Source: Candidatus Liptonbacteria bacterium
GTDB taxonomy: Bacteria; Patescibacteriota; Minisyncoccia; UBA6257; 2-01-FULL-56-20
DNA: 40,217 nucleotides
Direction: 5' to 3'
NCBI GenBank assembly: GCA_023244935.1
Contig: JAHFLJ010000007.1
Location: 1-40,217, forward strand
Part shown: one piece after another, positions 18,451 through 26,524 of the stretch
Numbering within the stretch: position 1 is the stretch's first letter
Layout of the letters: each line of letters opens with the position of its first letter
Position numbers and translations under genes: made by a program
The notes under the pieces: generated by a model
What the model saw: only the letters and a program-made list of their open reading frames with translations
The model's database searches: none
Told to the model about the DNA's origin: nothing

Positions 18451-19086
18451 TTACCGCGAGACCTTGATACTACTAGCCCTAATCGCCCCCTCTCCGGTCA
18501 ACACCCCATAAACCGTCACGCCTTCATCTACTTTCAAATCTTTTATTCCGATTTCTCCTTTGGAAGTTTCGATTATCGTAAAAACACCGGAAATGACATC
18601 TATATTTTTTCCGGCATTGTCGGAAATGGTTAATTCACCTGACCGCACCTCCACAATATTTCCATAAATTCTCACCTGCGAATTTACTTGCAAATTGTCT
18701 AAACTCCCGTAGCCCGACATCATCTGCCCAATTTTATAGCGCGTTCCCATTAATTGTTCTGTTTTGTAATTCCAATTTCCCATCATTCCGGTTCCTCGCA
18801 TCATCCCGGGGCCGTAAACCAAATCTCCATTGCCGACATATCCCAAAACTCTGGCGCCACCAACTGCCGCTCCGAGCGCAAACACAATACCTAAAATTAT
18901 CAACATTAAAATCATCCTAAAAATTACCGAGAATATTCTCCAGCCCCAGCTCCCGTGAGGTCTTTCCCAGTTTCCACCGCAACGCTTATTCAGCGCGCAG
19001 TTTGAACCGTTACAATCCACGCTTCCGCACTTCGCGCAAGATACACCTTGTTTAACTTCTTCGTTTTCAACCTTATTTATTTTCAT
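18451..19086 (-). CDS. Membrane protein with N-terminal Cys cluster and C-terminal OB-like/DUF5666-like domain
   Basis: 211 aa; SCAKCGSVDCNGSNCALNKRCGG, one TM, then VNSQVRIYGNIVEVRSGELTISDNAGKNIDVISG...VTVYGVLTGEGAIRASSIKV. Confidence 0.65.
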   Translation of the reverse strand: MKINKVENEEVKQGVSCAKCGSVDCNGSNCALNKRCGGNWERPHGSWGWRIFSVIFRMILMLIILGIVFALGAAVGGARVLGYVGNGDLVYGPGMMRGTGMMGNWNYKTEQLMGTRYKIGQMMSGYGSLDNLQVNSQVRIYGNIVEVRSGELTISDNAGKNIDVISGVFTIIETSKGEIGIKDLKVDEGVTVYGVLTGEGAIRASSIKVSR

Positions 19087-19147
19087 TTTATTATATTTTT
19101 AATTTACTATTTTATTTTCCGCGAAGCTACAAATTCTTTGTTACGTC

Positions 19148-19729
19148 CTATCTGGATTCCCCTTCAAAGTCCGGCACAACAATTCCCCACTGCCTAGTTT
19201 CCGGATCAAGTTTCAAATAAGCGCTCTTGCCCAAAGATGGACTCACAGTCATCGGCTCTCCGGGATTTCGATCGGCATAATTCACCACAATCACATTTTT
19301 ATGATTTGGATTCGGGCTTACATTAATCGTCTGTGGAGCAATTCTATCTCCCAGTAAATATCCATCCGAACCAACGTAACCTGCCGGAGTATTCAAAGCG
19401 GCAACCGCGTAAAAGAAAGTTCCTGACCCACCAGTCGTTTGAGTCAACAGAAATACCACATCCTCTCGTCCGTCGCTATTTAAGTCATATTTCAACTCAT
19501 TGCCAAAATATCGAGTAATAATTTTCGAAGCTGACCCTGGGGCCGCCTCAACTTCCGAAAGTCCGTCAACCAACGTAACCGATTTTCCATCGATTACATA
19601 CGTGGCATTTTTATCACTGGTCCCCAAAACCTGCACCCCGTTCTCATTCATCGGATTCGACCCAAAAACAAAATATCCCGCGACCAACAACACCACAACA
19701 ACCGCTAAAACAATATAAGGTTTCTTCAT
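19148..19729 (-). CDS. Membrane-anchored hypothetical protein, paralog of 17000-17587
   Basis: 193 aa; NATYVIDGKSVTLVDGLSEVEAAPGSASKIITRYFG...DLNSDGREDVVFLLTQTTGGSGTFFYAVAAL...YLLGDRIAPQTINV...VNYADRNPGEPMTVSPSLG. Confidence 0.78.
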   Translation of the reverse strand: MKKPYIVLAVVVVLLVAGYFVFGSNPMNENGVQVLGTSDKNATYVIDGKSVTLVDGLSEVEAAPGSASKIITRYFGNELKYDLNSDGREDVVFLLTQTTGGSGTFFYAVAALNTPAGYVGSDGYLLGDRIAPQTINVSPNPNHKNVIVVNYADRNPGEPMTVSPSLGKSAYLKLDPETRQWGIVVPDFEGESR

Positions 19730-20003
19730 CCTGTAGTGAAATTGCGACTTATTAGTTTTATTTTTCGCCGCAAAATATTAATTATTTTGACTTTTTTATT
19801 AATCTCGCGAACCACGCAAAGAATGCAAAATACCTAGTCACAATTCTACTACGGGATTCATTTTTTTATCATACCACAAAATTAATTATTTTACGAATAT
19901 CTACATAGTTCCGATTTATTTCGAAGTGCCATAGGTGTGTGAACTTATACCAACCCCCAAAAAAAACCGAATCCCCCGGCGCCCCCTCTCTTCCCCTTTT
20001 CAC

Positions 20004-20037
20004 AACATTCCAACATTCTCAAGAATGTCCGAATGTT
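20004..20037. promoter_or_regulatory. 34-bp palindrome A
   Basis: aacattccaacattct-ca-agaatgtccgaatgtt; 14 of 16 arm positions complementary. Confidence 0.75.
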
Positions 20038-20079
20038 GCCGTTTAATTTTTATTCCTCATCTCGCTCAAAAATTTTAAA

Positions 20080-20241
20080 TCACTTTTTCCTTCTCATCCG
20101 AATCAATCCATAAATACCACCGGCGAAAGCCATAGCTCCAAGCAACTGCCCTCCGGGACTGTCGTCATATCCACCATAGATGACCATAAAAATCCCGAAT
20201 GTCGTCGCTAAAACATAACCGAATATCTTGAATACTTTCAT
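20080..20241 (-). CDS. 53-aa membrane protein, not in ORF track
   Basis: MKVFKIFGYVLATTFGIFMVIYGGYDDSPGGQLLGAMAFAGGIYGLIRMRRKK*; lies between palindromes A and B. Confidence 0.6.
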   Translation of the reverse strand: MKVFKIFGYVLATTFGIFMVIYGGYDDSPGGQLLGAMAFAGGIYGLIRMRRKK

Positions 20242-20287
20242 ACCTAAAAATCATACCATCCTCACCCAAAATTAAAACCTCCTCCAC

Positions 20288-20321
20288 GACATTCGGACAT
20301 TCTTGAGAATGTCCGAATGTC
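20288..20321. promoter_or_regulatory. 34-bp perfect palindrome B upstream of the HTH gene
   Basis: gacattcggacattct-tg-agaatgtccgaatgtc; 16-bp perfect arms; overlaps the expected -35 region of the TATAAT at 20329-20334. Confidence 0.85.
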
Positions 20322-20340
20322 ATTATGGTATAATCCAAAC

Positions 20341-20628
20341 ATGAGCAAATTAAAAACAGCGAAGCAAATGGAGCGTCACCTCAAGGGCATGTCGAACCAC
20401 TACCGCATCGAAATTTTGCTGACTGTCGCCGAAAATCCAAATATCACACTCGATCGAATTACGGAACTAATCGGGGCAAATGAGAAGACATTGAGCGAAC
20501 ATTCGCGCCGCCTGGTCGCCGCCGGACTAATTAACAAACAATATCAGGGCAGATTCGTCGAGCATACCCTCTCTCCTTACGGCAAAACCTTTGTCTCGTT
20601 TCTCAGATCCTTCCAGCACTCAATCTAA
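20341..20628 (+). CDS. Winged-helix (ArsR-like) transcriptional regulator
   Basis: MSKLKTAKQMERHLKGMSNHYRIEILLTVAENPNITLDRITELIGANEKTLSEHSRRLVAAGLINKQYQGRFVEHTLSPYGK; ATG 20341 preferred over track start 20317 because TATAAT lies 6 nt upstream. Confidence 0.78.
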   Translation: MSKLKTAKQMERHLKGMSNHYRIEILLTVAENPNITLDRITELIGANEKTLSEHSRRLVAAGLINKQYQGRFVEHTLSPYGKTFVSFLRSFQHSI

Positions 20629-20660
20629 CATTCCAACATTCTGGAGAATGTTGGAATGTT
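20627..20660. promoter_or_regulatory. 34-bp perfect palindrome C overlapping the HTH stop codon
   Basis: aacattccaacattct-gg-agaatgttggaatgtt; 16-bp perfect arms. Confidence 0.85.
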
Positions 20661-20768
20661 GAATAACCCATTAAACCAAAGTCCAAAAAAACTTAGATTC
20701 TTGAATTTAGTGATTATCTTTGGTAGTGTTAACCTGTTCTTACAAAGAACGTTTTGACAACTCAATAT

Positions 20769-21081
20769 TCCGGCGTAGCTCAGTGGTAGAGCAAATCCCT
20801 GTGAACGAGTACGCAGCCTCCTGAAGTAATTCAGGTTGAAAACGAGGTGAATTCGGGGAAGCCCAAAAGTCGTAAGACCGGGTAATCCCGAGCCAAGCCA
20901 AATAATTATTTGGAAGGTGTAGAGACTATCCCTTTATGGGAGTACTGATAACAAAATTGTTATTGGGAAGCGCCTCGTCCCGCACTCTTTAAAAAGAACG
21001 GGAATGATATAGTCCATCCCTATTAGAAATTTTAGGATAAATGTAAGGATAAGGTCGTAGGTTCGAATCCTACCGCCGGAG
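20769..21081 (+). tRNA. tRNA-Asn(GUU) interrupted by a group I intron
   Basis: Exon 1 20769-20802 tccggcgtagctcagtggtagagcaaatccctgt; exon 2 21044-21081 taaggataaggtcgtaggttcgaatcctaccgccggag. Spliced: 7-bp acceptor, D-arm, anticodon loop CTGTTAA, T-arm GTAGG-TTCGAAT-CCTAC, discriminator G. One 27-43 A-A mismatch. Confidence 0.85.
20803..21043 (+). other. Group I intron (241 nt, no ORF) within the tRNA-Asn anticodon
   Basis: Exon ends in U and intron ends in G; IGS gcag pairs with exon ctgt; P2 cctgaa-gtaa-ttcagg; conserved-core strings ggtaatcccgagccaagcc (Q/R-like), ggaaggtgtagagacta (S-like) and atgatatagtcc (P7 3'). Confidence 0.87.
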
Positions 21082-21091
21082 CATAAGTAAT

Positions 21092-21116
21092 AAAAGATCC
21101 CTTTACGGGATTTTTT
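21092..21116 (+). terminator. Terminator of the tRNA transcript
   Basis: aaaagatccc-ttta-cgggatttttt. Confidence 0.75.
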
Positions 21117-21133
21117 ATTACTTCATTTTTTGA

Positions 21134-21280
21134 CCGGTAGGATTCGAATAGGAGAGGGGTCGGGAGAACGACAGTTCTCCCGTGTCGGAATCCCTAAAAA
21201 CCGAGACCTGCCTGCCGGTAGGCAGGGGTGTTTAGAAAATTTGCCGAGCAAATTTTGTTCGACTCCCTACCGCCGGAGCA
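21134..21280. repeat. Hairpin cluster bracketed by partial tRNA-Asn 3' end copies
   Basis: cggtaggattcgaa (21135-21148) is the exact reverse complement of tRNA 21062-21075; cctaccgccggagca (21266-21280) is an exact direct copy of 21069-21083; hairpins at 21162-21181, 21207-21226 and 21236-21256 lie between. Confidence 0.7.
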
Positions 21281-21290
21281 GAGCAAGAGT

Positions 21291-21324
21291 AAAAACACCT
21301 ATCAAAATCAAGATAGGTGTTTTT
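21291..21324. terminator. Strong terminator hairpin
   Basis: aaaaacacctatc-aaaatcaa-gataggtgttttt, 13-bp perfect stem. Confidence 0.8.
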
Positions 21325-21464
21325 ATTTGCCGCGAAGCAATGGCGGGCGGTGCTCTTATCCGTTTTCTTAATAAGCAAGGTGAATTTAGAAAACAGCAAT
21401 CCCGCACAGCGGGACGCTCGTCGGAGCTGAAGCAATTCAACCAAGCAAATCCCCTGCTCCCATA

Positions 21465-21505
21465 TTGACAATATTTAGAAAGCGACATATACTTAGGGAA
21501 CCTAA
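21465..21505 (+). promoter_or_regulatory. Sigma70-type promoter with overlapping palindromic operator
   Basis: TTGACA (21465-21470), 17-nt spacer, TATACT (21488-21493); ttagg-gaa-cctaa (21493-21505) overlaps the -10/+1. Confidence 0.75.
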
Positions 21506-21524
21506 ATATTAGGGTTACAAACAT

Positions 21525-21950
21525 ATGGTAAACAACCAAAATAACAAATCCCATTTAGGAAATCTATTGTTAGTTCTTCGAAAGAATATTCGCGAAAGCT
21601 TCCGAACAAAAAGACTAAAATATGATTTAACCTTTTCTCAAATGGAAGCCATGAGCTTCATCGGCCAATCCGGCAAAGAGACCATGGGAAGTATCGCCGA
21701 ATATTTAAAAATTACACCTCCCTCGGCGACCGAAATCATAACTGATTTAGAAAAAAAGGGATTAATCGCCAGAAAAGGAGATGAAAATGATCGACGTATA
21801 GTTTTTGTTGTCCCGACCGATACATCTAAAAAAATATGCTCGTCCATGCTCAGAGAAAAAGATCAAATTTTTAAAAAAATCATTTCAAAATTAAACGAAA
21901 AAGATAAAAAAAATCTTGAACGAATAATAAAAATACTTATCACAAAATAA
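21525..21950 (+). CDS. MarR-family transcriptional regulator
   Basis: LTFSQMEAMSFIGQSGKETMGSIAEYLKITPPSATEIITDLEKKGLIARKGDENDRRIVFVVPT. Confidence 0.88.
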   Translation: MVNNQNNKSHLGNLLLVLRKNIRESFRTKRLKYDLTFSQMEAMSFIGQSGKETMGSIAEYLKITPPSATEIITDLEKKGLIARKGDENDRRIVFVVPTDTSKKICSSMLREKDQIFKKIISKLNEKDKKNLERIIKILITK

Positions 21951-21954
21951 AAAT

Positions 21955-23043
21955 ATGAAACAACACATCAAATCTTTGCCTCATCACCCCAAAAAGGTAG
22001 TTATAATCTCCTTAATCATCGCGATATCTATCGGTACTTATGAATATATTAGAATAAACGCAAAAGCGAGCTCTTTGACTGCCGAAAAAGAAGTAACCAC
22101 TAGCGAAACGGTTTTGTCGTCAAGCAATCTAACCCTCGGTTTTTTGGCGGGTGGCAGAATTAAAGCAGTTTACGTCAAAGCTGGAGATGTAGTTAAAAAC
22201 GGTCAGATATTAGCAACTTTGGACGCCGAGAATGCGCAAGGGGCTCTTACTCAAGCCAGAGCGGCTTATGCTACCGCTCAAGCTAATTATCAAAAGATTA
22301 TTAACGGAGCCACGGGCCCCGCTATTGATGTGGCCAAAGCAGCTGTGCACACCGCGCAAGTTAATCTCGATGGTATAACCCAACAGCAGGAATTACTTGT
22401 AAAAAATGCTTATAGGAATTTGCTGAATTCAACGCCGGAAGCAGTCCCAAGCGAGCCGGTATCCGACTACATAGCGCCGATTATAAGCGGTAATTACTCA
22501 AAAGAGGTTGAAGGTAAAATAATTCTCTCAATTTATGCCACCGGGAATGGAAGTAATTTTTCCGCAGAAGGAATCACGGCAAGTAGTGGCGGAACTGTTA
22601 ACTCAACCACCCCGCAACCTATTGGCGACTCCGGACTATATATTAAGCTACCTGCCAATTTCAATACCTACACTAATGTTTCGCGTTGGGTAATAGAGAT
22701 CCCTAACAAAAAAGCTGCGAACTATGTTAGCAACAATAACGCCTACCAAGCCGCAATTGAGAACCGAAATCAAACAATAAAAAACGCTCAAGCGGTGCTT
22801 GACCAAGCTAACGCTTCTTTAGCCGCGCTCGTAAGCGCAGCTCGTCCGGAAGATGTGGCTGTTGCCAAGGCCCAAGTTGACAACGCGCAAGGCGCAGTAC
22901 AAATAGCTGAAGCCGCCTATAAAAATACCATCATCACTGCTCCTGCTGCCGGCACTATTATTTCCGTCAGTATTACTCCCGGACAGATAGCAACACCAAA
23001 CTCCCCGGCGATTGAATTCCTCGGAAATAAATCTTCAAATTAA
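21955..23043 (+). CDS. HlyD-family membrane fusion/adaptor protein with an insertion in the helical hairpin
   Basis: N-terminal TM; LGFLAGGRIKAVYVKAGDVVKNGQILATLD (biotinyl-lipoyl half), ITAPAAGTIISVSITPGQIA (second half). Confidence 0.86.
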   Translation: MKQHIKSLPHHPKKVVIISLIIAISIGTYEYIRINAKASSLTAEKEVTTSETVLSSSNLTLGFLAGGRIKAVYVKAGDVVKNGQILATLDAENAQGALTQARAAYATAQANYQKIINGATGPAIDVAKAAVHTAQVNLDGITQQQELLVKNAYRNLLNSTPEAVPSEPVSDYIAPIISGNYSKEVEGKIILSIYATGNGSNFSAEGITASSGGTVNSTTPQPIGDSGLYIKLPANFNTYTNVSRWVIEIPNKKAANYVSNNNAYQAAIENRNQTIKNAQAVLDQANASLAALVSAARPEDVAVAKAQVDNAQGAVQIAEAAYKNTIITAPAAGTIISVSITPGQIATPNSPAIEFLGNKSSN

Positions 23044-23054
23044 ATAATAAAAAA

Positions 23055-23705
23055 ATGGAAGAAAATACAATAAAAATTGAAAATAAAGATAGTATTCTTA
23101 AAAAACCCTGGGTTCAAAGTTTGATTTCAGCAATAGTGATTTTCGGACTGCTTGCCGTATTTTTATTTTGGCAGTTGGGGCAAAAAACAATATTGATAGA
23201 AAATTCTTATTTGGATGCGCCCGTAATAAATCTGGCTCCTTCCGCTCCCGGAACCCTTAATGCTTTATACGTCAAAGAGGGAGACAAGATATCCGAAAAT
23301 ACTCAGGTTGCTCTTATCGGCTCGCAAATTATTTTCACAAAAGAAAGCGGAATTGTTTCTAACGCTCCCCACTTGCTAGGATCATACTTTTCTCCGGGAC
23401 AAATTGTAGTCTCTATTGTCAACAATAAAGAAATGAAAGTTATCGGTCAGATTGAGGAAACAAAAGGATTAAGTGACATTACCGCCGGACAGCGCGCAAC
23501 TTTTTCCGTCGATGCTTTTCCGGGAAAAACCTACGAAGGCATAGTAGATCAAGTTAGCCCGGTTTCCAATGATAACGGTATAGTCTTTTCTATATCCGAT
23601 AAACGTCCGATTAAAAAATTCGATATAAAAGTGCGCTTTAATATTTCCGACTATCCTGAACTTAAAAGTGGAATGTCCGCGAAAATAACTGTTTACACCA
23701 AGTAA
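23055..23705 (+). CDS. Second, hairpin-less HlyD-like adaptor protein
   Basis: TM then APVINLAPSAPGTLNALYVKEGDKISENTQVALIGSQIIFTKESGIVSN...GQRATFSVDAFPGKTYEGIVDQVSP. Confidence 0.8.
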   Translation: MEENTIKIENKDSILKKPWVQSLISAIVIFGLLAVFLFWQLGQKTILIENSYLDAPVINLAPSAPGTLNALYVKEGDKISENTQVALIGSQIIFTKESGIVSNAPHLLGSYFSPGQIVVSIVNNKEMKVIGQIEETKGLSDITAGQRATFSVDAFPGKTYEGIVDQVSPVSNDNGIVFSISDKRPIKKFDIKVRFNISDYPELKSGMSAKITVYTK

Positions 23706-23706
23706 T

Positions 23707-25203
23707 ATGGCGGAGGAAAAAGACAAAAAAAAGGACACGAACTTACGTTGGTGGATATTGCTCACGGTTATCGTGGGAACCTTTTTAGGGCGACTAGATC
23801 AAACAATCGTCAACTTGGCTTTGCCAAAGATTATTAATGATTTCGGAATCACCGTCTCTTCCGCAGGTTGGATTGCAACCGCGTATATTCTGGCTAACGC
23901 CGTTTTCGTCCCTATTTGGGGAAAACTCGGCGACACACTCGGAAGAAAAAAAGTGTATATTTGGGGCTTTGTTATTTTTATCATCGGTTCAGTTTTGGCC
24001 GGACTCGCCTGGAACCTCTCGTCCATGATTGTTTTCCGTGTAATCCAAGCAATCGCAGGATCCGCCGACTATCCAACCGCGATGGCCATACTCGCAGTAA
24101 CATTCAAAGAAGGCAAAGAGAGAGCGCAAGCGCTCGGCATCTGGTCGGCCTCCTTTGCGGCGGCAGTAGTATTCGGACCATTAATCGGCGGACCACTTAT
24201 CGATAATTTCGGCTGGCGCTCAGTCTTCCTGATAAATCTCCCGATTGGAATTTTAGGCATTATTATGGCGATGCTCTTTATTAACGAATCCCGTTCCGAT
24301 ATAAAAACCAAGTTTTTTGATTGGTGGGGCGCACTTTCCTTGGGAGGCACGCTCTCGGCACTTGTTTTAGTGCTCGAAAAAGGGTCTACATGGGGTTGGT
24401 TCTCATCCGAAAGCCTGATTTGCTACTTCGCAATGGTCGTCCTTCTGGGATTATTTATTAAAATTGAAAACAAAGTTGCAGAACCGATTGTTGATCTAAA
24501 ATTCTTTAAAATTCCGGCATTCGTTAACGCGCTTACCAACAACTTCATTGTCTTTATGGGCATGATGGGTGGAGTTTTTCTACTGCCGGTTTTTGCACAA
24601 ACATTTTTAGGATACAACGCAACCGAAACCGGATTTCTGTTTATGCCAATGGCTATCGCTATGATGATTGCCTCTCCTATTGGTGGCTCACTTACCGGAA
24701 AAGTACAATCCCGCTACATAATATTTATCAGCACCCTTGTCGCCTCGCTCGGTATTTTCCTCTTCACCTTCCTGGATCCACGATCAACCGCAATCGACAT
24801 CATAATTCCATTATCCATTATGGCATTTGGGCTAGGATTCGGCATGGCTCAACGCACCAATATTATCGCTTCGGTCGTTCCTCAAAGCGAAATAGGCATC
24901 GCCTCATCCATCCTTGCTCTCGTGAGAAACATAGCCGGCGCGGTGGGAATAGCCATTTTTGCAACCATACTAAACAACCGAGTCGCTACCAACGTGCTCA
25001 CTATAAATAGTTTCAGTAAATTATACAGTCACATCCCGTTTCAAATTCAAAATTATATTGGCCTCATATCATTAAAAGCACAGATAAATGCATATCACTA
25101 CGTATTTTTGGTCGCATCAATTATAGTCTTTATTGGTTCGTTCACTATTCTTTTCCTTAAATTAAAAAACGAACGCACCGACATTAAAGTGCACGTTGAA
25201 TAA
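23707..25203 (+). CDS. MFS drug efflux transporter (DHA2, EmrB/QacA-like)
   Basis: LDQTIVNLALPKIINDFGI, WIATAYILANAVFVPIWGKLGDTLGRKKVYIWG, about 14 TM. Confidence 0.92.
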   Translation: MAEEKDKKKDTNLRWWILLTVIVGTFLGRLDQTIVNLALPKIINDFGITVSSAGWIATAYILANAVFVPIWGKLGDTLGRKKVYIWGFVIFIIGSVLAGLAWNLSSMIVFRVIQAIAGSADYPTAMAILAVTFKEGKERAQALGIWSASFAAAVVFGPLIGGPLIDNFGWRSVFLINLPIGILGIIMAMLFINESRSDIKTKFFDWWGALSLGGTLSALVLVLEKGSTWGWFSSESLICYFAMVVLLGLFIKIENKVAEPIVDLKFFKIPAFVNALTNNFIVFMGMMGGVFLLPVFAQTFLGYNATETGFLFMPMAIAMMIASPIGGSLTGKVQSRYIIFISTLVASLGIFLFTFLDPRSTAIDIIIPLSIMAFGLGFGMAQRTNIIASVVPQSEIGIASSILALVRNIAGAVGIAIFATILNNRVATNVLTINSFSKLYSHIPFQIQNYIGLISLKAQINAYHYVFLVASIIVFIGSFTILFLKLKNERTDIKVHVE

Positions 25204-25207
25204 ATAG

Positions 25208-25774
25208 CTAAAAAACAACCGGATTTTTTCTTAACTCTCTTCTTATTTCTAGATAATTCGGCACCACCTTCGCCACTAACCCCCAGAACATTTTAGAGTG
25301 ATTAAATTCTTTAAGATGACAAAGTTCGTGGACCACAATATAGTCCTGAACTTTTTCCGGCAGGAATATAATTTTATAATTAAAATTTAGATTCCCCTTC
25401 CGCGAGCAACTCCCCCAACACGTCTTCTGATTTCTAATGCTGATTCTATTATAGAGATATCCATATTTCTCGTTTAGTTTATTCACCCTGCCGGAAATAA
25501 TTGCACGTGCCTCCTCTTTATTTTTTAAGTAGTCAGCGCGAGTGCCATGCAAAACCAAACCGACATTACCGGTTCTAAATACCTCAAGCTTTGAAAGCAA
25601 CCAATCGGCTTTTTCTCTAATAAATTGCTCGACAAAAATTTCCCGCAAAAAACTCGGGATAGTTACCGCCACCGATCCATCAGGATGGACCGCCAAACGC
25701 ATCCTCCGCGAATTTCTATTTTTCCGCAAAGTATACGTAACGGTTTTATTTTTTAGAATTATTTGCTTTTCCAT
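25208..25774 (-). CDS. YgjP-like (DUF45/M48-related) metallopeptidase
   Basis: KTCWGSCSRKGNLNFNYKIIFLPEKVQDYIVVHELCHLKEFNHSKMFW. Confidence 0.9.
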   Translation of the reverse strand: MEKQIILKNKTVTYTLRKNRNSRRMRLAVHPDGSVAVTIPSFLREIFVEQFIREKADWLLSKLEVFRTGNVGLVLHGTRADYLKNKEEARAIISGRVNKLNEKYGYLYNRISIRNQKTCWGSCSRKGNLNFNYKIIFLPEKVQDYIVVHELCHLKEFNHSKMFWGLVAKVVPNYLEIRRELRKNPVVF

Positions 25775-25895
25775 AGAAACTTCTCTATATATAGAATATC
25801 ACACTCCTGACCTCTTTCCTCTCGCCAACGTTCTCAAAAATATTGCTTGTTGTTGCGAACTGCCCAAATTCGAAGGTTTATGCTACTTTTAATAC

Positions 25896-26519
25896 ATGAA
25901 CCGAACCAAAATAGTTTTGACGCTAGCTATTGTTACTCTGCTACTTTTTGTCTGCGTTTTCCTGTATGGAAAATATATTGGCAAAAACTCCGCGAAACTA
26001 GAACAGCCGATTGTCACCTCTCAAACTATTCTCGATAAAATAACCGATCAATATTTTCTGGTCACCAAAACAATCTTCGCAAACAGCAAAGCGGAAATCG
26101 AAACACCCAAAAGTAATAACTGGACCGATTTATTTACCGGCAAAAAAATCACGGTTAGCGGACTGATTCGAATTGATGTCGGCGTAGATATTAAAAATCT
26201 AAACGCCGAGAATATTATTGTAGATACCCGAAACAAACTAGTAACGATTAACCTACCGGCCGCGGAGATGCTCGACTCTTCCCTCTCCGGTGAAATTGAA
26301 GTTAATGTAGATAAATCGATTGTCGAAAAGCTAAAGGGACTTCTAAACGATACTCGAAATGACGATTATAATTTAGCTCTCCAGACACTAATCGATACCG
26401 CCAAAACTCAAGTGTTAACCGAAGCGGAGATATTTACCCAGGCCAGAACCGACTCAATAAAACTTGTGGAATTAATCGTAAAAAATACACTTACCGATTA
26501 TCAAGTTATCGTTAAATAA
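25896..26519 (+). CDS. DUF4230-family protein
   Basis: N-terminal TM; ITVSGLIRIDVGVDIKNLNAENIIVDTRNKLVTINLPAAEMLDSSL. Confidence 0.75.
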   Translation: MNRTKIVLTLAIVTLLLFVCVFLYGKYIGKNSAKLEQPIVTSQTILDKITDQYFLVTKTIFANSKAEIETPKSNNWTDLFTGKKITVSGLIRIDVGVDIKNLNAENIIVDTRNKLVTINLPAAEMLDSSLSGEIEVNVDKSIVEKLKGLLNDTRNDDYNLALQTLIDTAKTQVLTEAEIFTQARTDSIKLVELIVKNTLTDYQVIVK

Positions 26520-26524
26520 TAAAC

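Noticed and set aside
20004-20660. Palindromes A-C as Rho-independent terminators
   Set aside because: No T-tracts follow and B lies upstream of the regulator's start; half-site periodicity fits operators or mobile palindromes better.
20769-20807. tRNA-His(GUG) reading of the unspliced 5' half
   Set aside because: Lacks a 3' anticodon arm in register, no G-1/C73, and the intron core plus 3' half fit tRNA-Asn(GUU).
21130-21471. ORFs 21130-21468 (+), 21232-21471 (-) and 21267-21554 (-) around the tRNA region
   Set aside because: They translate the palindromic cctgcctgccgg repeat (LPAGRQG) and a terminator; no coding features.
23837-24206. Alternative-frame ORFs inside the MFS gene (23837-24028, 23916-24206)
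   Set aside because: Wholly contained within a well supported MFS coding frame.
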